Positions 19,901 through 28,900 of a stretch of DNA of 43,486 bases are shown piece after piece (positions within the stretch are counted from its first letter, which is position 1; every line of letters begins with the position of its first letter). The position numbers and the translations under genes are program-made. The stretch comes from an uncultured Bacteroidales bacterium (GTDB lineage Bacteria > Bacteroidota > Bacteroidia > Bacteroidales > Marinilabiliaceae). Where the stretch lies: positions 1 through 43,486 of the forward strand of contig CALAVC010000158.1 of assembly GCA_937892095.1 (NCBI GenBank), in the 5' to 3' direction. The notes beneath the pieces were generated by a model. The model ran no database searches and was not told the origin of the DNA. It saw only the letters and a list, made by a program, of their open reading frames with translations.

Positions 19901-22900
19901 CTCGTTCACACCTACGATTATTGCGTAGGTCAAGATATGACTCTCCTCCTTGCCGAAGCTTTACCTCTTAAAGATTCTCTCGGAATAGACATTGTTTATG
20001 CCTACCAGTGGTATAAAGATGGCATTGCCCTCCCAGGTGAAGTCTACACTTCGATTTCTCGCTCCTCTATCGCCTCTGGCGTTGCTGGTCTCTACACGCT
20101 TGAAGTATCTTCTAATGGCTGTACCTATACGCGGAGTGCACAAGTCAACGTTCATGATCTCCCAGAACCTACAATCATCCCAGGCAGTACCATCGACTAC
20201 TATTGTATGGACGACAACTTTGTCGTTGCATCTGGCGAATCGTATAGCAAATATCGTTGGGAAGTCTACTACAACAGTTCGTTAATCGATGCAAATGCAA
20301 GCACAGACTCACTCTTTATCTATCCACTTGTCGATAAGAGTTTCATAACCAATGTTGACCTCGGCCTCGAAGTTCACCTCTACGTTACCGATAAATATGG
20401 TTGTGAAAGCAATACCATAGTTTCTTACATAGGCTCCCTTTCCAATCCGCCAATCATTGCTGCTGTCAATGGTGTTGAAACATGTGGCATAAGCAATCCG
20501 TTTACCATTACAGTTTCACAAGACAAAGCCAATTACAGCATTGAACTATACAATGCCGATGGCTCCGAACTCCCAGCGGGAAGCTACACCCTCGAAGATT
20601 CCAACCGTCGCATTATGACCTCTGATGATTTCGCTGAGGGTAACTACCTTGTTCGCGTTACCGATACAGATACTGAGTGTACCACAGACTCTGTCGTTCG
20701 CCTCACTCGCTACGACATCGACATAAATATAACAGCCGATGCAGGAACAATCTATTACTGCGAAAACGGCTCTGTTGATTTCACTGTTAACTTGTCCGAC
20801 AACAATGGTCATACAGCCGATTTCCTTGCGGCCGTAACAAGTGTCAACTACACAGTGTCTTATCTCGATAACGCTGATAATGTTGTTTCAACCGACCCAG
20901 TTGTTTCGCTATCAGACCTGACCTATAGTCATACATTTACTCCTGCTGACCTTGGTCTTGGTGCAAGTGTCAACCCCTATAAGATAAAGGTCAACATACA
21001 ATATGTTTTCAACAGCGATGTCGAGAACCTTACCAGTTGCTCTTTCGACAACGAGATGGAAGTTTATATAGTTCCCACTCCTGTCCTTACTGCTGACAAG
21101 TCAATCCCCACCTGCCTCAATTCCGATTTCGTCTTTACAGTCGACCTTGCAAACATTGTTGCTACCAACCCAACATTTGAATTCTTTGTCAATGGTGTCA
21201 AGGTTTCGGGGCATGACGACAGTAGCAATGAACTCTCCACTGCTGCCCTTTCTCTGAGCCTCGCTGAGGGTGATGTCGTAACTGCCAATGTTCTCATGGA
21301 CAACAATGCAACAGTATGTACTTCTAACCAAGTCGTTGTTACCTACTTCCCCGACTTCAAGGCTCAACTCAATATAGACCAGTCGGTAATTTATTGCAAG
21401 AATGCGCCCATCAACTATGCCATAACATCAGTTATGCCCGATGGTGTCAATCCTCTTTCGCATACCCTCCAAAATGTTGCTAATTACACCATATATCGTG
21501 TCAACACTTCGGGCTCCGACGACTTCGTCCTCTATGATGAGCAAACGCCAGCCATCAGCCTTTCTGGCTCTCTCTTCTATGAAGATGATGACGACCAAGT
21601 CTCATATTATGCCATAGTTGAAGATGTCAATGGTTGTGTCGACACGACCGATGTCGTTACTGTTGATATTAAGCAGTTTAAGGTTTCCGACATTGTCGTT
21701 TCCAATGCTAATGGCAGTGTGCTTAATCTCTCCGACCTATGTGCCGACGTTGAATATACCTACTCTGCCATCCTCCTCGATGGGTCTAATAACGTTATTA
21801 CTCCTGGTTCCGACTACGATTTCTACTTCTTTGTTGACGATGTCGAGATAACCGACCATGCAGGGGGTGCAGTTGTAACCGACAACTTTATCAAGTATAC
21901 TCATGCTGAGTCTTCATCTCCCGTAACATTCCGTGTCGAAGTCGTCGATCGTATTAATGGTTGTCATATAGCTATTGGTTCTGTTGAATACCCAGCCTAC
22001 ACTGAAGACTTCACCTACCATACAATCCCCGACCCAGATGTTACTCTTGAAGAACCTCTATTGGCCATCACTGATGATCCCAATGACGCTCGCACTTTTG
22101 AAGTCTGCTACGATGACGAGTTCACCCTCGACGTCAAAGGAGACTACATAACTCTTCTCATCGATGGTGTTGCAGTTACCGAAGTTGTCTCCACTCCAGC
22201 AGTATCTGGTCAAGTTGACATAACCACTTTCGATGGTACAGTCTACACCGAGGCTGTTGTGGGTAACCCCTCTACTGTTCGATTCACGTTCAATCTCGAA
22301 CCCTCAGCTTCTTTCCACGACATACAATTCCTCGTCAATGATGGTGCATGTCAAGTCCTTACCGATATTTGGAAATTCCGTAAGTACGAACATATTCTTG
22401 TTTCTGCTCCCAATGCCGAAGGCGTAGATCAAGTTGTTGACGATGTTCTCACGCTCTGTCTTGGTAATCAAATCGATGTCTTGCCTGCCACTGCCGAGCC
22501 AAACTATACTAAGGGCTACAACATCTATGTCAATGGATCTCTTGTGTCATCCGACGACTTCTCTGCCACCAAGCTCGCCTATTCGGCCGATTCTGTCGGT
22601 GTCTTCACCATCACTTTCAAGCCAGATTTTGGACGCAATGGTTGCGAAAAGCAAATAACTATCGATGTTAAAGATGCTCCTGTGCCTGTCATCGCACTTG
22701 TAGCAGAAGACGACACCGACATTAGTCCAGTCTCGTATGATGCCGACACACACACCTACGTCTTCGACCGTTGTGAGAACCTTTCGACAAACATAAAATC
22801 TTCGGGTGCTGTTGATTACATTCTTTCAGTAACCAAAGATGGTGTCGATGTAACTTCTCAGTTCATCTCATCATATTCAGGCTCCGAGTTCGCTCAAGCC

Positions 22901-25900
22901 AAGACTTTCTACTACGACGAAGCCTCAGCACTTGCAGCAGGTGTCGACTATAATGAGTATGTCTTCAACTACACATATTCTATAGCTTCTTGTCAAGATT
23001 TCGCCAAAGCTATCGTCCGTGTCTACCAAACGCCTCATGCCGAGTTTATCAACGACACGCCGCGTCTCACCGTCATCGAAGGTGCTGCAGTCCCAGTCGA
23101 TGTTACTCCCGGATTTGCTAACTACGAATTCGTTATCAACGACTCTACCGTGCAAAATGGTGCTTCTAATACCCTTGCCGCTGCCGATAACATCGTAATG
23201 GAAGACACAGAAGTCAAGGTTATCGTTTCAAGCATACATGGTTGCGACACGACTCTCATTGCTAATATCAAAGTTCTTGAAGGCATAAAGCCAATTGTTG
23301 TCAACATCGATCGTGAGTACTATTGCTCCGACGAACCTGGTGCCGTTATTACTCTCGAAGGTATGCAGACTGGCGTTAGCTACAAGATTGAAGGACGTCC
23401 TGACCTTGGCTCCATCGTAACTGGTTCTGCCGATGGCTGGTCTCCTGTTCGTGTAGCAGATCCTACCACCCTTAATCCCGAGACTTTCAGCGTCTTGGCC
23501 TACTACGACATCTTGCCCGATGAGACCTGTTATATGGCAAACACTGTTACTCTCGAAGAAGTAACCTCGCCACTAACGCTTACCATGCCCGATGTCCTTG
23601 CTGACGATTGTACTAAGCTCAACGACCCATCCGACCCACTTACTTGGACGGTCTCTGGTGCGGAATATGGTATGACATACTTCATCGCACACGATAGTGT
23701 AGTTATAGAATCTAAGCCTCTTCAACTCACCTCTCCCTCACAGACAGAGCTCGTCATCAACCTCTATGATGTTATGAATGGCGGAATCACCAAGGGACAA
23801 TATAACGTTGTCGTTCGCAACAAACGTATTGGTGGAGAATATGTTTGCCAAACGTGGTTGCCTGGTGTCCTAACTGTCGACATCCCAACAACACTCGACT
23901 TCCAAGTCAGGATGTCGCCCGAAAATGGACTCTTCTGCTCCGACGACCCCGATGGTGTTAACGTCTATATCGAAGGTTCCGACTTTAGCTCGCGCTACGA
24001 CCACTACTACGTCCTCTATCGCACCGATGCTAATGGCACTGTTGAAGTCGATCGCAAGAAGAGTGACGCCTCTATGGGCAAGATTAGCTTCAATTACCTC
24101 ACTCTGCCTACAGGCATTACAGAAGCTTCCTACACCATTACGTGTGAGTTCAACGGTTGCGTAGCTTCTATGACTGGTTCTGCCGATGTCAAGACTATCT
24201 CTCCTGCCGTCAAACAAATTTTCACTGTTGATGAAACTCATTTCTGTGAAGACGATCCCAATGGTGTAACCTTTACAGTCGCTTCGCAACAAGAAAATTA
24301 TCTCTATACGCTCTACCTCAATGGGCAACCTACTTCCAACGTTCATGTAGGTGATGGTTCTGCTGCTCCGTTCACTTTCGACAATCTCACCGATGGTGGC
24401 ACTTATAACGTCGTCATCTCCTATCCCGAACTCGACCGTCACGAGTCTACATGTCTTGTCGAACTCGATGAGTTGACAATTGTGAAAGAAGTATTGCCAT
24501 CAGATCCAATTGCAACCATATCTAATATGGTCGCAACTGCTGACACCATCTGTGTTGGTGAGACCACGACAATCTATCTTACCAACCCACAACGTCAGAC
24601 AATTGCCGAAGACGGCTTCGAAGTTCACTACGAACTCTACGAAGATGGTGTCAAGATAGCCGACTTCTCCGACGATAAGTCTCTCACCTTCCTCTCGTTC
24701 GAACTTCCTATACGCACCGTTGCCGCCAGCCATGTCTACGATGTAATCGCCACCAAGAGTGCTACCGATGGCTACGCTGACATCTGCACAGTCTCTTTCG
24801 ATAGCATTGCGACACTCGAAGTCAAAGATCGTCCCAAGACAACCGAAGAAATACTTGTTGGTCTTGTCGATCCGACAGTAAAGACTATCGACCCTTGCTA
24901 CGGCGAAGATGTTATTGTCTACGACCCAGTACCGGGTAATACCTATACCCTACATCGTCGTACCAATTACTACACCGATGGTCTTGGTAACGTACACTGG
25001 GAAGTTAGTCTCCCTGTTCAGACCATCGTTGCATCCTCTGCTAATATCCAAGCTTCCAACGACCCGTTGTACACCACAATGCTCTACTTCGCCGATAAGC
25101 GCGACCACGATGCTCACTACGAGGTTCAAGTATCCAATGGCTACTGCTACGACGTCATCGACTCTTGCTACATCAATGTCGACAAACTACCCAAGGTTCA
25201 GTCGCTTGTTGTAAGCGGTCCAATGTGTCTTGGCGACCCCGGTGTCGAATCTCGCCTCGAGGATAGCGAAGCCAACGTAACGTATAGCCTCTATTTCGTC
25301 CGTCCTGCCGATGTCAACGACCCAACTACCGACCTCGCAGAAGATATGCTTCGTGCTCATCCCGGTAAGAAGATACAAGAGTTTACAACCACCTACGACC
25401 ACCAGTATGTAATCTTCCGCGACCTCTATCAGTCCGAAGATAGCAGCTATCCATACTATTCTACCGATGTCGTTTCTGGCAGACTCTTGGACGAAGACGG
25501 CTACTACTACATTGTTGCTGTACGTGCTGACGATGCTGACAAGTGTGAAGTCTACTCGCCTTACATCGACTTCCAAAAGCACAAACTTCCATTATCTTAT
25601 CGACTCATTGCCGACCAAAAGATTTACTGCGGTTCTGCCGATGGTTTCACCGATGGCGTAAAGGTCTATCTTGAAGCCTCCGAAGTTGACGTCGAAGCCA
25701 CCATAACCTACATCCTATATAGTGTCGATGCGCAGGGTAACCTAAGCCAAATCGAGAGTAAGGTAAGTAGTGGCACAGCACCTCTCTACTTTGAGACTCT
25801 CCTCGTCGAAGGCACGTATGTCGCCATGGCACGCAAGGAATACACCGCCGACGGACACATCTGTACCTCTATGATGGAAGGTGAAATAGTTGTCGAAAAA

Positions 25901-28900
25901 CGCACTGCGCCTAAGAAAGGTAAGGCAGACATAAGTGTTGTTGCCGACCTCTGCAACGAAGACAACTTTACCTATCAGATTCCCGATGAGTATCTCACTG
26001 CCGACATGGCTGGTGCAGTCTTTACTCTAAGTGGAAACTCTTCGCAATCGCTCGTCTTTGATGGCACCAATGCTACACAGATGACGTTTACCGATTTCCC
26101 AACTTCTGGCAACTACGAGGTGTTTGTTTCCTATGCAGATAATGCTTGTGAGACATCTGCAGGCAACATCAACGTAACCTATCATGAAAAGATACAAACA
26201 CTCGCTACTCCAATATATTCTTGCGACAACTCGTTCTCGTTCGACAGCAACGAACTTCATTACCTCCTCAATGATGGTGCAGTCTACGACCTTGTCAACG
26301 ATACAACTGGAGCAGTCGCAGATTCTAAAGTCTACGATGCGTCCGCAAGCCACGATCTCATATTCGAGAATATCGTTGCAGGTAGCTATTCGCTAAATGC
26401 TCACTATGTAGATGCTAATGGCAATAATATCTGTGAAACAACTGTAGTCAAGTTTATTCGCCAAACCGAGATTCCTTCCGATGTCTTCGCCGACACCAAG
26501 TATGCTTGCAGTGGCAATAAGTACGACTTCGACCTCTCTGCCGACCATCTTGCCGACCTTGTCGCTGGCAACATCTATTACCTCACCGACGACACCACAA
26601 CTCCTATTCTCGAGTCTGACAATGGTAAGCTCTTCTCTGGCTCCAATAAGGTCATATTCACTGGTCTCGCAGCTGGCTCATATACCATTTGGGCTTCGCA
26701 CGAAAATTATAGTTGCCTTGTTCCTTTCGGATCTCTCGAAGTCGTCGACTCCGAAATCAACGACTACACTTTATCTGCTCTTCGCGATTGCCTGACAGAG
26801 CAAGTAACATTCTCTGTCGATAGTTCCGATGCTGGTGCCCAATACCAACTCTATGCTCACCTCAAGACTAAAGAAAGTGTAGCCGTCGAAAGTCCTATTG
26901 ACGGAACTGGCAACCCATTCTCTTGGGCTCCTATAACCCTCGACGACAATGCCGATTACTACTATGTCGCAGCTCAAATAGGAGAATGTCAAACGGTCTT
27001 CAATCGTGTCTACGTTCGAGCCATCGATTATGACTTCGAGTTCACCGCTTCCAACTTCTATCAAGATAAAGCCGACATCTGTTCTGGCGATGATCCCAAG
27101 CTCTATCTTGAAAATAGTCAAGTCGGTGTCGAATACTACCTCGTTCGCAACGATACTGTTCTCGACAACTCTTGGATGAAAGTTGGCGACGGCAACACTC
27201 TAACGTGGGAACTCGGTCATCAGAGTGGCACTGCGGCCTACAACCTACGTGCTGTTCATGGCAACTGCTCTGCAGAAATGTGGCGAGAAATAGTCGTAGA
27301 TTTCGATGCCGCAACGTTGCCCACAGGCTCGCTTGCACTCTACATACAAGGCGTCAAGTATACTTCTGCCGACACCAACATACCAAGTGTCTGCCCAGGC
27401 TCTAATGTCAACATAACCGCGTCTGTCGATGGTGTCAACGTTCGCTACTATAACTTCTATCGTTCTGTAGCAGGTGTCCGTCGCGATACCGTAACGTCCA
27501 CCTCCAATGCCTACATACCATTCTATGCCGATGAAGACATTTCGGGTAACATAACAGTCGAGTTCTCTGTTGAGACATTTGGAGGTTGTGTCTTCAATAT
27601 CGACGATGCCATAACATTCCACCTTGGCAACGACTATGCCGAAGAAGAACACCTCGTAGCTAATCACTATGAATATTGCGAAGGCAGTCCAAGTGTCAAG
27701 CTCGCCTTCATCAACACACCAACAGTTGGCTACACCTATCGTCTCTACAAACAAGCCAATGCCACCGACACCATCAATCCGCATGATGAACTCGTTGACA
27801 TTCAAGAAATCCCCGACTACGTAACGACAGCCGTCGATTCGCTATGGTTCAATGGTTGGGGCTTCGACCAAAGTAGCCAAATATTTGCCGACGCAGGCTT
27901 CTACTATGTCCGTGTACGCACTCCCGAAGGGTGTGACCTCCGCACCAATACAGTCGAAATTATCGAGAACGCTCTCCCTGTCGACTCTACCAACGAAGTC
28001 TTCTTTGCTGGTGTCAACGACGACGGCACTGTCGACCTAAGCTCTCTCAACTACGACTTCGGTGTACTCGATGGTGGCTATCTCGTACTCTCCAACCCAT
28101 TGCCAAATGTTCGCTACGAACTCGTTCATACCGACATCCCTGGCATCATTCTTGAGACGAAGACTATTGCCGATATATCCACTGACGGTTACCTGACCTT
28201 CGGACCTATCCGTAGTCTCGAGACCGACCGCGAGAAATACGGCATACCCGACACACTCAGCAACTGGGGCGAGGGCTACTACGACATACACGCTGTCGAC
28301 ACCCTTACCAATTGCGACATCGACCTTGGCGACGTCCTCTTCGTCGACGAAGAACTCATAGCTCACGACGTAGAAATCTATCTCAACAAAAACGAGATGT
28401 CTCGCATAGTATCTCTTGTGCCTAACCTCGGTTATAAATACACCAAGCGTTATATCGAGTGGAGCAATAAGATCGACAAAGTCTACTACCCACAGACGGA
28501 ATACAATGATGAAGGTCGCTTCGTTGTCGACGAAAACTCTACTGCAGATCGAGACTACTCTAACTATGCAGGCTACGTTAAGACCGTCGAAGAAAGTAAC
28601 ATCCGATTTGAGCTCTTGCCCGAAGAAAATGCCATCAATGGTACTTACGGTTTTGTCGATGTTACCATGCGCTACGATGACAGTAACGTCCTTCCGCACG
28701 ATGAAGCATCGACCACAGGTTGGTTCCTCTACGAAAAGAAACCTTCGTTCTTTGGACGTGAACAAGTCAAGTATCAGATATACAATAGTGCCTTTACCGA
28801 TTCGCGTGGTAACAAGCTTCGTGTATCCAATACTGCCACCATCACAATTCTCTGCGGTAACGAAGAGACGGGTGACACGACCTCTGTCTTCCTCATACCC

